Assembly: GCA_019359495.1 (NCBI GenBank)
Contig: JAHHHF010000097.1
Coordinates: 1-64,000 of the forward strand
DNA length: 64,000 nt
Reading direction: 5' to 3'
From: Goleter apudmare HA4340-LM2
GTDB lineage: Bacteria; Cyanobacteriota; Cyanobacteriia; Cyanobacteriales; Nostocaceae
A program made the position numbers and the translations under genes. Shown in pieces: positions 19,760-28,423 of the stretch; the stretch's first letter is position 1; every line of letters starts with the position of its first letter. The notes below the pieces were generated by a model that was not told where the DNA came from, made no database searches, and saw nothing but the letters and a program-made list of their open reading frames with translations.

Positions 19760-19860
19760 TATTGTAGGGTGTGCTAGACGGAATGTCGGAACGTACCAAA
19801 GGTTTTCAGGATGGTGCGTTACGCTTCGCTAACTGGGTAGTCCATTAGTAATAGTCCCAA
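19760..19860. repeat. Dispersed repeat fragments between HMA2 and DUF5132 genes
   Basis: The gap holds GTAGGGTGTGCTAGACGG and GATGGTGCGTTACGCTTCGC, parts of a common Nostoc repeat that also appears at 51348-51381 (GTAGGGTGTGTTGTCGC...AACGCACC). No coding sequence was found between 19729 and 19996. Confidence 0.55.
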
Positions 19861-19996
19861 AAGTCTAGTGGTTATGGCTAATTCTCCAACATGCAAGCAA
19901 CACAGTTCTGTCATCAGCAAGATGAGAAAGAGATTTAGGCTAGATTATGCTGGAAAGCTGGCAAAGTATTTTTAATTTACCGGAGGTATATTAACT

Positions 19997-20296
19997 ATGG
20001 CACCTAAAATTACTGACTTTGTTGAAGATGCTGGTGCCCCAGGGATCATAGCAGGTATTGGAGCAGTATTACTAGCACCAGTTCTACTTCCTGTGGTTAC
20101 TGGAATTGGAAAACCAATAGCCAAATCATTAATTAAAGGCGGAATTGTGGCCTTTGAAAAAAGCAGGGGAGCATTTGCAGAACTAGGCGAAACTTGGGAA
20201 GACATCATAGCCGAAGCGCGAGCAGAACTGGCAGAATCCAAGGAAACATCAGCATTTGAAGCGGCGGGTACTCCTGGCGAAACTACAGCAGAATAG
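19997..20296 (+). CDS. DUF5132 small protein
   Basis: The 99-residue protein has an N-terminal hydrophobic segment (GIIAGIGAVLLAPVLLPVVTGIGKPIAKS, split here as one long apolar helix about residues 16-45) and an acidic amphipathic C-terminal half (AELGETWEDIIAEARAELAES). This is the DUF5132 pattern. A GGAGG ribosome-binding site stands 12 bases before the ATG. It sits between two HMA2 genes; together they look like one functional unit, possibly membrane-associated. The biochemical role is unknown to me. Confidence 0.75.
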   Translation: MAPKITDFVEDAGAPGIIAGIGAVLLAPVLLPVVTGIGKPIAKSLIKGGIVAFEKSRGAFAELGETWEDIIAEARAELAESKETSAFEAAGTPGETTAE

Positions 20297-20301
20297 TGAT
20301 T

Positions 20302-20323
20302 GGGGCGAACAACCGTTCGCCCC
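20302..20323. repeat. GC-rich hairpin between DUF5132 and HMA2 genes
   Basis: Arms GGGGCGAAC and GTTCGCCCC (nine perfect pairs) enclose AACC. No T tract follows. It resembles the dispersed GGGCGAACAACC-type repeat also seen at 30425-30436. It could attenuate or stabilise the transcript between the two genes. Confidence 0.65.
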
Positions 20324-20380
20324 TAGAAGTTATCTGCAACATTCTTTTTTGAAATTGGTATAACAAATAACAAATGACCA

Positions 20381-20893
20381 ATGACAAAACCAATATCTGC
20401 CAGAATTATCAGTGATACTCCAAGGCGGCTAAGGTTGAGAGTTGTACCAGGCGATCGCCAAGCTAGAAAAATGCAGCATATTGCATCTAAACTAGAGGCA
20501 CGCTCAAATATTTATCAAGTGCGAACTAATATCCAGCATGGTAGTATTCTCATCAATCACGATGGCAGTTTAGATAATATTATTTCTACACTCCTGGATA
20601 TAGGAATAATTTTTGTCGATATTACCGAGGGTAACTCCGAAGCAGCAGCAGATATCACAAATGCACTAACTGACTTAAACAAAAAAGTTGAACAAACAAC
20701 TCAAGGTACCGTTGATTTGCGTTTCCTTTTCCCTTTAGGGCTGGGTACTCTAGCTGTGAGACAATTGCTCATTAAAGGACTGGAATTGGAAGTCATACCC
20801 TGGTATGTGTTGGCGTGGTATGCCTTTGATAGTTTTATGAAATTGAACCGGGCAAGTGAATCACAGCCAAGCAGTGAGTATAAGCGATCGTAA
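20381..20893 (+). CDS. HMA2-domain protein with membrane helix
   Basis: The 170-residue protein has an N-terminal Cys-less HMA2-like domain (about residues 5-80, RIISDTPRRLRLRVVPG) and a C-terminal hydrophobic region (about 112-155, LRFLFPLGLGTLAVRQLLI and VIPWYVLAWYAFDSF). It parallels half of the larger protein at 18646. It lies 84 bases after DUF5132, with a GC-rich hairpin between. Function unknown; membership of the three-gene cluster is the main information. Confidence 0.7.
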   Translation: MTKPISARIISDTPRRLRLRVVPGDRQARKMQHIASKLEARSNIYQVRTNIQHGSILINHDGSLDNIISTLLDIGIIFVDITEGNSEAAADITNALTDLNKKVEQTTQGTVDLRFLFPLGLGTLAVRQLLIKGLELEVIPWYVLAWYAFDSFMKLNRASESQPSSEYKRS

Positions 20894-20951
20894 AAAATAA
20901 GAACGAAGGCTGATGAGACACATGCAGAATTTGCGGACAAAAGCACCTTAA

Positions 20952-21425
20952 CTATAATGATCCCTGAATAATTTGAGCCAATTCAGTGCGGCTGTGATTT
21001 GCTTCTGTCCAAAAACCTGCCCAAAAGGCAATCAGCAACACTATAGGCATCCCTAAAAAGAATACAGCTATATTACTCGGTATATCACCTGCAAAGGTGA
21101 GCGGAATATTTGCACCATACCAAAACAACAACCAGCACCCTAAAAATGCCATAACAAAAGGGTGTACGCTCATTTGTATTTGAACTACCGTTTGATGAGG
21201 TTGTGCTTCAAAACTGCCTCGAATCACTGGTAAAAATGAGTTGCGATAGTCAATGATACGCCTAATGTGAAAGCTTTGTTCAGAAACGGTTCCTTGATAG
21301 GGTGCATGTTCCCTGGAGAATCGGAATACTTTGGAAGCTTCAACTTCTGCACTCAATCGTTGTAAAACCACAGATAGTGAGTCAGGTGTCACAATCGTGA
21401 ATTTATCGTAAGGTAGGATTTTCAT
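20952..21425 (-). CDS. Conserved hypothetical membrane protein
   Basis: The 157-residue protein has a soluble N-terminal half (MKILPYDKFTIVTPDSL; residues 1-88) and two membrane helices near 90-108 and 118-140. It ends ELAQIIQGSL. The N-terminal part suggests a small beta-rich or PH-like fold, but I cannot assign a family. It converges on the HMA2 gene and is probably transcribed alone. Confidence 0.6.
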   Translation of the reverse strand: MKILPYDKFTIVTPDSLSVVLQRLSAEVEASKVFRFSREHAPYQGTVSEQSFHIRRIIDYRNSFLPVIRGSFEAQPHQTVVQIQMSVHPFVMAFLGCWLLFWYGANIPLTFAGDIPSNIAVFFLGMPIVLLIAFWAGFWTEANHSRTELAQIIQGSL

Positions 21426-21659
21426 CTTGCTAGGTCTTGGGCTACTGACTGAGAGTAAAACGGCGATAATCTATTAAGTAAATTACTATCCAATTATTTA
21501 CTACAGCGTCTTGCTTCCAGTTTTCCCATACCAGTAGCTTCTCTAATAGACTGCTGCTCAACAAATAATTTCCTTAACGAAATTGTATTGACACCCATGT
21601 ATGTGAGTAACATGGTTTTTGTTGCTGGGTTGTCGCACCTCCTCAAGAAGCCAAGAACC

Positions 21660-22733
21660 ATGAAAAAGCTCATCAATAAACCAGAAGACTTTGTGCGGGA
21701 AAGTCTAGCAGGTATGGCGGTGGCTCATGCTGATTTAATTCAGATGAACGTTGATCCCACCTTTGTCTATCGAGCCGATGCACCAGTACCAGGAAAGGTA
21801 GCAATTATTTCTGGTGGTGGTAGTGGTCATGAGCCGATGCACGCTGGTTTTGTGGGTAAGGGAATGCTGGATGCTGCTTGTCCGGGAGAGGTTTTCACCT
21901 CGCCAACTCCCGACCAGATGCTCGCAGCTGCTAAACAGGTAGACGGTGGTGCTGGTATCCTTTACATCGTTAAAAACTACAGTGGCGATGTCATGAACTT
22001 TGAAATGGCAACGGAGTTAGCCCACAGTGAAGGTATACGTGTGCTCAATATCTTGATTGATGATGATGTCGCCGTGAAAGATAGCCTCTATACCCAAGGA
22101 CGGCGGGGTGTGGGGACAACAGTATTAGCCGAAAAAATTTGTGGAGCGGCAGCCGAGCAAGGGTATAACTTATCACAAATAGCAGATTTGTGCCGACGGG
22201 TAAACTTGCATGGGCGGAGTATGGGCATCGCCTTGAGTTCTTGCACAGTCCCAGCTAAAGGCACACCCACCTTTACATTAAGCGATCGCCAAATGGAAAT
22301 TGGTATCGGGATTCACGGTGAACCTGGAAGGAAGCGTATCGAGGTTAAATCAGCAGATGAAATCACAGAGATTTTGAGTCAATCAATTATTGAGGATGAC
22401 GGCTATGGCCGGACAGTGCGGGAGTGGGACGAAAACAAAGCAGATTGGGTAGATGTGGAATTGATTGATCCGCCATTGCAAACAGGCGATCGCTTGCTAG
22501 CATTTGTAAATGGTATGGGTGGAACTCCTGTTTCTGAACTTTATCTGGTTTACCGCAAACTCGCCGAAATTTGTGAACAGCGAGGATTACAAATTGTCCG
22601 CAACCTGATTGGCCCTTACATGACATCATTGGAAATGCAAGGTTGCTCAATTACCTTACTCAAGCTGGATGATGAGATGATGCGATTGTGGGATGCACCA
22701 GTAAACACGCCGAGTTGGCGCTGGGGAATTTGA
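21660..22733 (+). CDS. dhaK: Dihydroxyacetone kinase subunit DhaK
   Basis: The 357-residue subunit binds dihydroxyacetone covalently through a His in GIGIHGEPG (His219 here, matching His218 in E. coli) with a second active-site His in [13 protein letters not shown]. The start at 21660 ([12 protein letters not shown]) fits the family length; the longer frame from 21588 adds 24 residues not seen in homologues. dhaL follows after one base, so the two are co-translated. The reaction is phosphorylation of dihydroxyacetone to its phosphate, feeding glycolysis or the Calvin cycle. The phosphate donor is uncertain because no DhaM gene is present here. Confidence 0.93.
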   Translation: MKKLINKPEDFVRESLAGMAVAHADLIQMNVDPTFVYRADAPVPGKVAIISGGGSGHEPMHAGFVGKGMLDAACPGEVFTSPTPDQMLAAAKQVDGGAGILYIVKNYSGDVMNFEMATELAHSEGIRVLNILIDDDVAVKDSLYTQGRRGVGTTVLAEKICGAAAEQGYNLSQIADLCRRVNLHGRSMGIALSSCTVPAKGTPTFTLSDRQMEIGIGIHGEPGRKRIEVKSADEITEILSQSIIEDDGYGRTVREWDENKADWVDVELIDPPLQTGDRLLAFVNGMGGTPVSELYLVYRKLAEICEQRGLQIVRNLIGPYMTSLEMQGCSITLLKLDDEMMRLWDAPVNTPSWRWGI

Positions 22734-22734
22734 G

Positions 22735-23379
22735 ATGGTGACTCAAGCACAGATATTAAAATGGTTGCAGACATTTGCAGATGAGATTGAGCAGCATAAA
22801 GATTATTTAACAGAATTAGATGCAGCGATCGGTGATGCTGACCACGGAATTAATATGGATCGTGGCTTTAAAAAGGTAAACACTCAGTTACCGAGTCTGG
22901 CAGACAAAGATATCGGGAGTATTCTGAAAACGGTCAGCATGACCCTCATTTCTAGTGTTGGTGGTGCTAGTGGGCCTCTTTATGGCACTTGGTTTTTACG
23001 AGCCAGCACACCTGTTACAGGTAAGCAGGAATTGACTGAGCAGGATCTGCTCAATTTACTACAAGCTGGGTTAGATGGGGTGTTACAGCGAGGTAAGGCA
23101 CAACTGGGAGATAAGACAATGGTGGATGTGCTATCTCCGGCGGTGGTGGCTTTTGGTCAAGCTGTAGGTGAAGGTAAAAGTACACTGGAAGCTTTGCATC
23201 TGGTGGTAGTTGCCGCAGAACAGGGGATGCAGGAGACTACGCCGATGTTGGCGAAGAAAGGAAGGGCTAGCTATTTGGGAGCAAGAAGTATTGGACATCA
23301 AGATCCAGGGGCGACTTCTGCTTGTTTGATGTTGAAGTGTTTGTTAGATAGTACCAGCAGTAATGATCTGGGGATCTGA
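22735..23379 (+). CDS. dhaL: Dihydroxyacetone kinase subunit DhaL
   Basis: The 214-residue nucleotide-binding subunit has the signature AAIGDADHGINMDRGF, where the Asp residues coordinate magnesium with ADP or ATP, and ends with the SYLGARSIGHQDPGATS motif that completes the nucleotide site. It begins one base after the dhaK stop. In enterobacteria DhaL keeps ADP bound and is rephosphorylated by the PTS protein DhaM. Separate DhaK and DhaL with no DhaM nearby makes the phosphate source an open question. Confidence 0.93.
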   Translation: MVTQAQILKWLQTFADEIEQHKDYLTELDAAIGDADHGINMDRGFKKVNTQLPSLADKDIGSILKTVSMTLISSVGGASGPLYGTWFLRASTPVTGKQELTEQDLLNLLQAGLDGVLQRGKAQLGDKTMVDVLSPAVVAFGQAVGEGKSTLEALHLVVVAAEQGMQETTPMLAKKGRASYLGARSIGHQDPGATSACLMLKCLLDSTSSNDLGI

Positions 23380-23516
23380 AACCTAATGATATGCCATTTA
23401 TTATGGCAAACTGAATACAAAGTAGTAGCCAACCTGGCTATTTCCAGTCAATATAGTCTTTAGGTAATCAAGTAAGATCAAAGTGTCAGCAATGGCTACT
23501 CCATACCTTCAAAGCT

Positions 23517-24314
23517 ATGTCACAAATCATACAAAGCGAGGCATACGTAAACTTCCCCCCTACCCAGGCTGAACTACCCTATGATGACGGTATACCCATG
23601 GAAAGCCAACGCCATAAAATGCAAATGGATCTATTAATTGATACCTTTAGCACTTGGTTAGAACAACGAGAAGACGGGTATGCTAGCGGCAATATGTTTG
23701 TCTATTTCAGTTTGGCACAGTTAAAAAATCAAGATTTCCGTGGCCCTGATTTTTTTGCTGTGTTGGGAGTCCCCAAAGGAGAACGTCGCAGTTGGGTTGT
23801 CTGGGAAGAAGGTAGAGGCCCTGATGTTGTTATTGAATTGCTTTCTCCAACTACCGCGGCCACAGATAAAAATGAGAAAAAGTTGATTTATCAAAATCAG
23901 ATGCGCGTCTCGGATTATTTCTGGTTTGATCCGTTCAATCCCGATGATTGGGCTGGTTTTTCTCTTCAACATGGAGTGTATCAACCAATTGCACCCGATG
24001 AGGAGAATCACTTAGTGAGCCAAGCATTAGGTTTATTGCTGCTACATTGGCAAGGTAGCTATAAAGGTGTTGAAACTACCTGGTTACGCTGGGCAACTCT
24101 GGAAGGGGAATTGTTGCCAACTATGGAAGAACAGGAACGACAACGCACCGAACAGGAACGACAACGCACCGAACAGGAACGACAACGCGCCGAACGGGTA
24201 GAGTCACAGTTGCAGCAAACAGCGCGAAACTTGCTTCAGTCAGGAATGACTGTAGAACAAGTGGCAAAGATTACAGGTTTTTCAGCAGCAGAAATTGCAC
24301 AACTCAGTAATTAA
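23517..24314 (+). CDS. Uma2-family (DUF820) restriction-like endonuclease
   Basis: The 265-residue protein has a PD-(D/E)XK-like core: GPDFFAVLG and GPDVVIELLSPTT supply the expected acidic residues, followed by KNEKKLIYQNQMRVSDYFWFDP. The C-terminal part holds three copies of EQERQR(T/A) (residues 205-225) and a short helical tail (QSGMTVEQVAKITGFSAAEIAQLSN) that resembles a small DNA-binding or dimer motif. These proteins are abundant in cyanobacterial genomes and of unknown biological role. ATG 23517 is assumed. Confidence 0.85.
   Translation: MSQIIQSEAYVNFPPTQAELPYDDGIPMESQRHKMQMDLLIDTFSTWLEQREDGYASGNMFVYFSLAQLKNQDFRGPDFFAVLGVPKGERRSWVVWEEGRGPDVVIELLSPTTAATDKNEKKLIYQNQMRVSDYFWFDPFNPDDWAGFSLQHGVYQPIAPDEENHLVSQALGLLLLHWQGSYKGVETTWLRWATLEGELLPTMEEQERQRTEQERQRTEQERQRAERVESQLQQTARNLLQSGMTVEQVAKITGFSAAEIAQLSN
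24129..24191 (+). repeat. Three tandem 21-bp units in the Uma2 gene
   Basis: GAACAGGAACGACAACGCAC plus C is repeated at 24129-24149, 24150-24170 and 24171-24191; the third copy has one change. Each unit encodes EQERQR(T/A). Copy number can vary by replication slippage without changing the frame. Confidence 0.9.
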
Positions 24315-24324
24315 GGTCAGTGTG

Positions 24325-25212
24325 TTACTTTAAATACTGCTGTAATAGACCAATTACTATTTCCGGCATTTCTAAATGTGGTAGGACTCCAGCGTTAGCG
24401 ATCGCATAAAAATCTCGAATTGCAGCTATATTTAAATTAGCTAATCTACGCCCTAGTTTAATGCTAGTAAATTGGGCTTTTTCCCCCCAAAAAAACACAG
24501 TAGGAATTTGCAATTGTTGAATATATAAACTCAAATCAAAATAAAGGTCGCCCCGTAAAAATGCCAAAGCTGCAAACTTAGCATTTGGCTGTTGTGCAGA
24601 GATTAAATAAGCTTCCACCATCTCTTGAGAGACACGTTCTGGTTGAGCAAACAGAAAACTTTGCAGGAAGTTTCGCACTGCAAATTCATTTTCTGCACCC
24701 AGGGCGTAAATGAGATTATCTAACAACGGTGTGTTGATGATCGGTAGTGGTAATCTCCGTCCCGCACCTTGTCCAAAGTCATCAAACCCAGAAGGACAGA
24801 ATAGAAACAGTGCTTGGAATAAATTAGGCTGTTTAATAGCCAGACGGATAGTTAAAGCCGCAGTTAGGGAAGAAGCTACCACGGTTACTGGTTGACGACA
24901 AGTTTGGATGATAAATTCGGCGATTGTGCTTAGGTAGTCCCTAATTTGGTAATCCCAAACTGGATGGGCCGATTCTCCCCAACCAATTAAATCAGGAGCT
25001 AAGATACGGTGAGTAGGGGCAAATGCTGGATAAATTTTCGACCATTCATATGCAGAAGCACCACCACCAAAATTGTGGAGAAACAGTAGTGGGGGTAAAT
25101 CTTCAGTATCAGCGAACGCCCAAGGTGCATTGGTTTGGGTATAGTAGATCATCGCCCCTAGGGTGGTGTGTATGACTTTATGCCCAAAGCCAGGAGGTTG
25201 AAACTGAAGCAT
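24325..25212 (-). CDS. Alpha/beta-hydrolase fold protein
   Basis: The 295-residue protein follows the alpha/beta-hydrolase layout: LLFLHNFGGGASAYEW (oxyanion HG-like turn), LAPDLIGWGES, a nucleophile-elbow region VVASSLTAALTIRLA, and a late His in GVLPHLEMPE. The elbow lacks the standard GxSxG, reading ASSLT, so Ser could still be the nucleophile. Substrate unknown. ATG 25212 (MLQFQPPGFGHKVI) is the only reasonable start. It lies 48 bases after the HugZ-like gene on the same strand and may be co-transcribed. Confidence 0.8.
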   Translation of the reverse strand: MLQFQPPGFGHKVIHTTLGAMIYYTQTNAPWAFADTEDLPPLLFLHNFGGGASAYEWSKIYPAFAPTHRILAPDLIGWGESAHPVWDYQIRDYLSTIAEFIIQTCRQPVTVVASSLTAALTIRLAIKQPNLFQALFLFCPSGFDDFGQGAGRRLPLPIINTPLLDNLIYALGAENEFAVRNFLQSFLFAQPERVSQEMVEAYLISAQQPNAKFAALAFLRGDLYFDLSLYIQQLQIPTVFFWGEKAQFTSIKLGRRLANLNIAAIRDFYAIANAGVLPHLEMPEIVIGLLQQYLK

Positions 25213-25260
25213 AAAATTAAAAATCTTGGAATTTTAAATTGTTAACCTAGCTTTTGCTGA

Positions 25261-25752
25261 TTATTCTGATCTAATCTGAACAAGTTGATTCAGGTTATCA
25301 CCATTGATATGATAAGCTGCCCCAAACCCAATTACAAAACGGCCTGCATCTGGTGTTAACTGAAAAATCCGAAAGTCAGGTAAGTCGCGCAATACCCCAA
25401 TAATTTCACCAAAACGCGCTTGGAATTGGTCAACAATTGTCAGCCAGTGATTAGTGTCACGTTCGATAAGAGTTGCTGTACAATCAAAATTCAACCGCCG
25501 TCGAGCAAATATTTGCTTGCTCTGAGATTCATCCTCAATCAACAAAACACTAACATGAGGATTAGCATACAGATTTTGGGTATGCTTTGCCAGACCACTG
25601 ACATAAATATAGATATTCTTTGACTCGTCGCTCACAAATGGAGCATAACTAGCATTTGGTATTCCCTGCTCGCTAACCGTACTAATGATGGCGCTCTTAA
25701 ATCTTGGCAGAAAGCTTTCGTATTCAGATTGAACTTTGTCAATTTCGCTCAT
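25261..25752 (-). CDS. HugZ/pyridoxamine-phosphate-oxidase-like split-barrel protein
   Basis: The 163-residue protein has the flavin-binding split-barrel pattern: FKSAIISTVSEQGIPNASYAPFV, YIYVSGLAKHTQNL, and VSVLLIEDESQSKQIFARRRL, the last like HugZ/HutZ haem-utilisation proteins. HugZ binds and degrades haem in pathogens; cyanobacterial members may handle haem, flavin or other cofactors. The characteristic C-terminal HugZ extension is short here (GFGAAYHING), where a haem-ligand His may lie. I cannot tell which cofactor it uses. Confidence 0.75.
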   Translation of the reverse strand: MSEIDKVQSEYESFLPRFKSAIISTVSEQGIPNASYAPFVSDESKNIYIYVSGLAKHTQNLYANPHVSVLLIEDESQSKQIFARRRLNFDCTATLIERDTNHWLTIVDQFQARFGEIIGVLRDLPDFRIFQLTPDAGRFVIGFGAAYHINGDNLNQLVQIRSE

Positions 25753-26203
25753 AAATAAATCCCCATTAAAATATTCACTAGTTCATAGTCAGGACTTTAG
25801 TCCTGATTTTTTCAGCATAAAAGTGCTAACTACAAATCTCACAAAACTTTTGAGTTAACCACTAATTATCTTAACTTTATTTGTGATTCGGGAATATGAA
25901 AACCCGATTTTATGCTTGATCAAATCTCAGTGTCTGTAGGTTAGGCGTCACTCATCTGAATATAGTTTTGGCGGATATTGTCTACCTGACACTTTCGCAG
26001 CCATCAAACCAGATTGCTGTAAGTAGCTCAGTGTTGAAAATTATCGTTATGACAAGGCAGGAGGCAGGAGGGAAGAGGACTATAGCTTTGTTTATCTTTT
26101 TTAACTTAGTTTTGTTTTTTCCCACCGACTTACTTAGATACAGACTGGCTGTCCAGCATTCCAGAGATTAAGCTAGACTGAAGAAAGTTATGAGGACGCA
26201 ATT
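25753..26203. other. Divergent gap holding an orphan hairpin, otherwise empty
   Basis: The gap separates the leftward HugZ-like gene from the rightward SDR/CIA30 gene. A terminator-like hairpin sits at 25789-25812. The open frame at 25968-26171 has no family, no ribosome-binding site and unlikely composition, so I do not call it. No promoter could be assigned confidently. Confidence 0.4.
25789..25812 (+). terminator. Orphan terminator-like hairpin
   Basis: Arms TCAGGACT and AGTCCTGA (eight perfect pairs) with a two-base loop are followed by six T. It points rightward although no rightward gene ends nearby. It may belong to a dispersed repeat, end an unseen small transcript, or block antisense transcription. 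Confidence 0.5.
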
Positions 26204-27688
26204 GTGACTGACAAAAATCGTTCTCAATGGGACTTAGGTCGGTTTATCAAAACCTTGACCTACTTCGAGGTAATTCCTTTTCTGAACTGGGTACAACAGT
26301 TAATCCCAGGTAGTTCCCAGGATAACGAAAATCGACCCATTGGAGGAAGAGAATTGGGTGTAATATTGGTGGCAGGTGCGACGGGTGGTGTCGGTAAACG
26401 CGTCGTGCGAAGATTAATAGAACAGGGTTATCAAGTGCGATCGCTTGTACGAGATATTGACAAAGCCCGCTCAATTCTAGGTAATAATGTTGATTTAGTA
26501 GCTGCGGATATCACTAAGCCAGAAACGTTAAATTCTCTAGTTATGGCTAATATCCAAGCCGTAATATGTTGTACAGCAGTACGTGTACAACCAGTGGAAG
26601 GTGATACAGCAAATCGAGATAAATATTATCAAGGCGTCAAATTTTATCAACCTGAAATCATTGGTGACACTCCAGAAAATGTGGAATATCAAGGTGTAAA
26701 AAACTTGGTAGAAGCGGCGAAAAAATATTTACCACAATCAAATGAAAAACTAATATTTGACTTTACGAATCCATCAGCAGAATTAAAAAACTACTGGGGT
26801 GCTTTAGATGATGTAGTCATGGGTGGTGTGAGTGCTAGCAACATCATCTTTGTGGAAAATACAGCTTTATTCACTGGTAATGTTTCCACGGCTAACTCTG
26901 GAGGATTTGCTTCTGTCAGAAGCAAGAATTTTGATCCACCCTACAATTTATCTGGCTACGAAGGTATAAAATTGCGTGTTAGAGGTGACGCTCAACGTTA
27001 CAAAATATTTCTCCGCACAGATGCTAAATGGGATGGGTTAGGTTATAGCTACTCATTTGACACTGTAGCTAATACTTGGATAGATATTCGCATTCCCTTT
27101 GCAGATTTAATTCCTGTGTTTCGGGCAAAAGTTGTTAAAGATGTTTCACCAATTGACACTAGTAGAGTTTGTTCTTGGCAATTGATGTTGAGTAAGTTTG
27201 AATATGATGGTGCTTTAAATCCCCAATTTTCACCTGGTGGTTTCTCTTTGCAAGTGGAATCGATTAAAGCTTATGGAGGTGAGACTTTACCGCAGTTTGT
27301 GCTCGTGAGTTCAGCAGGGGTAACTCGTCCTGGACGCCCAGGAATTAATTTGGATGAAGAACCTCCAGCCGTCAGATTAAATGACCAATTGGGCGGAATT
27401 TTAACTTGGAAATTGAAAGGAGAAGATAGTTTAAGAACAAGTGGAATTCCCTACACGATTATTAGACCTTGTGCATTAACAGAAGAGTCAGGTGGGAAAG
27501 AACTAATATTTGAGCAAGGCGATAATATTAAGGGCAAAATCAGCCGTGATGATGTTGCAGAACTTTGTGTGCAAGCGCTGCAACAACCTCAAGCATCTCA
27601 CCTCACTTTTGAAGTCAAGGCGGGAGAAAATAGCACCTTATCTAGTAATTGGGAGCAGCTATTTTCTAACTTATATCCTGATCAGTAG
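26204..27688 (+). CDS. NAD(P)-binding SDR protein with inserted CIA30 domain
   Basis: The 494-residue protein starts at GTG 26204, with GAGG upstream. An atypical SDR/NmrA fold begins at about residue 52 (ILVAGATGGVGKRVVRRLIEQGY), then from about 185 to 355 a CIA30 domain intrudes (LIFDFTNPSAELKNYWGALDDVVMGGVS as two adjoining pieces), and the SDR fold resumes (FVLVSSAGVTRPGRPG ... YTIIRPCALTE). CIA30 was named for a mitochondrial complex I assembly factor. A similar SDR/CIA30 combination occurs in the plant chloroplast protein HCF173, needed for psbA translation, so a role in photosystem biogenesis is plausible. That functional link is inference. Confidence 0.85.
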   Translation: MTDKNRSQWDLGRFIKTLTYFEVIPFLNWVQQLIPGSSQDNENRPIGGRELGVILVAGATGGVGKRVVRRLIEQGYQVRSLVRDIDKARSILGNNVDLVAADITKPETLNSLVMANIQAVICCTAVRVQPVEGDTANRDKYYQGVKFYQPEIIGDTPENVEYQGVKNLVEAAKKYLPQSNEKLIFDFTNPSAELKNYWGALDDVVMGGVSASNIIFVENTALFTGNVSTANSGGFASVRSKNFDPPYNLSGYEGIKLRVRGDAQRYKIFLRTDAKWDGLGYSYSFDTVANTWIDIRIPFADLIPVFRAKVVKDVSPIDTSRVCSWQLMLSKFEYDGALNPQFSPGGFSLQVESIKAYGGETLPQFVLVSSAGVTRPGRPGINLDEEPPAVRLNDQLGGILTWKLKGEDSLRTSGIPYTIIRPCALTEESGGKELIFEQGDNIKGKISRDDVAELCVQALQQPQASHLTFEVKAGENSTLSSNWEQLFSNLYPDQ

Positions 27689-27804
27689 AAACTTGAAAAG
27701 GAAATAAACCCAAACTGAATATCGTATCTAAGTGTAGATGCAAGCGAGTTAAACCGTTGAATTTAGGATAAGTAGATATTTATTTCCCCAAACAAGTAGA
27801 GCCA

Positions 27805-28146
27805 ATGTTTAACAAATTATTATTCGTTGGGGCTTTATTTGTGATGATTTGGCTTGGCTTCTTGTCCCATCCTGCGTCATCACAACAAGTCGAATCCCGC
27901 ATTAACAACTTACAAGCAGACTTCCGGCGTTTTGAGTCACGATTAAATCGAATAGAAGCACAATTGAGTCAAACTCGCCAGTCTCCATCGCCCAGAACCA
28001 GCCCATCACCATCCCTAACTCCTAGGCGCAGTTTATCACAGACAGAACGCAATGATATGTTTGATAGACTGGCAACTCTGGTGATTGAATTAAAGCAGCA
28101 AGTGAATAAATTAGAAACGCGAGTTTCTCAGCTAGATCTGCGTTGA
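27805..28146 (+). CDS. Secreted coiled-coil protein
   Basis: The 113-residue product has a signal peptide (FVGALFVMIWLGFLSHPASS), then heptad-rich helices (RINNLQADFRRFESRLNRIE), a Ser/Pro-rich linker (SPSPRTSPSPSLTP) and a second coiled coil (LVIELKQQVNKLETRVSQLD). It probably acts in the periplasm or lumen. No family with a known function is recognised. It follows the SDR/CIA30 gene by 116 bases on the same strand but may have its own promoter. Confidence 0.65.
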   Translation: MFNKLLFVGALFVMIWLGFLSHPASSQQVESRINNLQADFRRFESRLNRIEAQLSQTRQSPSPRTSPSPSLTPRRSLSQTERNDMFDRLATLVIELKQQVNKLETRVSQLDLR

Positions 28147-28423
28147 AGCTTGATGGGGTGACATCGATAAAAGGCTGATAAAAGATTGCAGAAATCTTCG
28201 TAGACAAGGTAAGAATATTACCTAATACAAGATATCTACCCCAGATAAAAATTCAGGATTTTTAGCTTTAAATCTCTGGCTTTTAGAACAAATAAGCGAA
28301 GCGAAATTGGTTCTGCTAGGGGAGTGATAATAAGCCCAAAACACAATTCATCATATCAATAGTTGACTCTCCAGTTGACTAGAGATTTTAGAATGTAATC
28401 AGAAAAATATTCAGATAATCACT

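Noticed and set aside
24129-24191. Regulatory iteron
   Set aside because: The 21-bp units are in frame inside the Uma2 gene and encode a charged helix repeat.
24325-25212. Inactive hydrolase because of the missing GxSxG motif
   Set aside because: ASSLT still offers a Ser at the elbow and a suitable late His is present, so loss of function is not supported.
25968-26171. Frame in the gap before the SDR/CIA30 gene
   Set aside because: No ribosome-binding site, domain or plausible composition.
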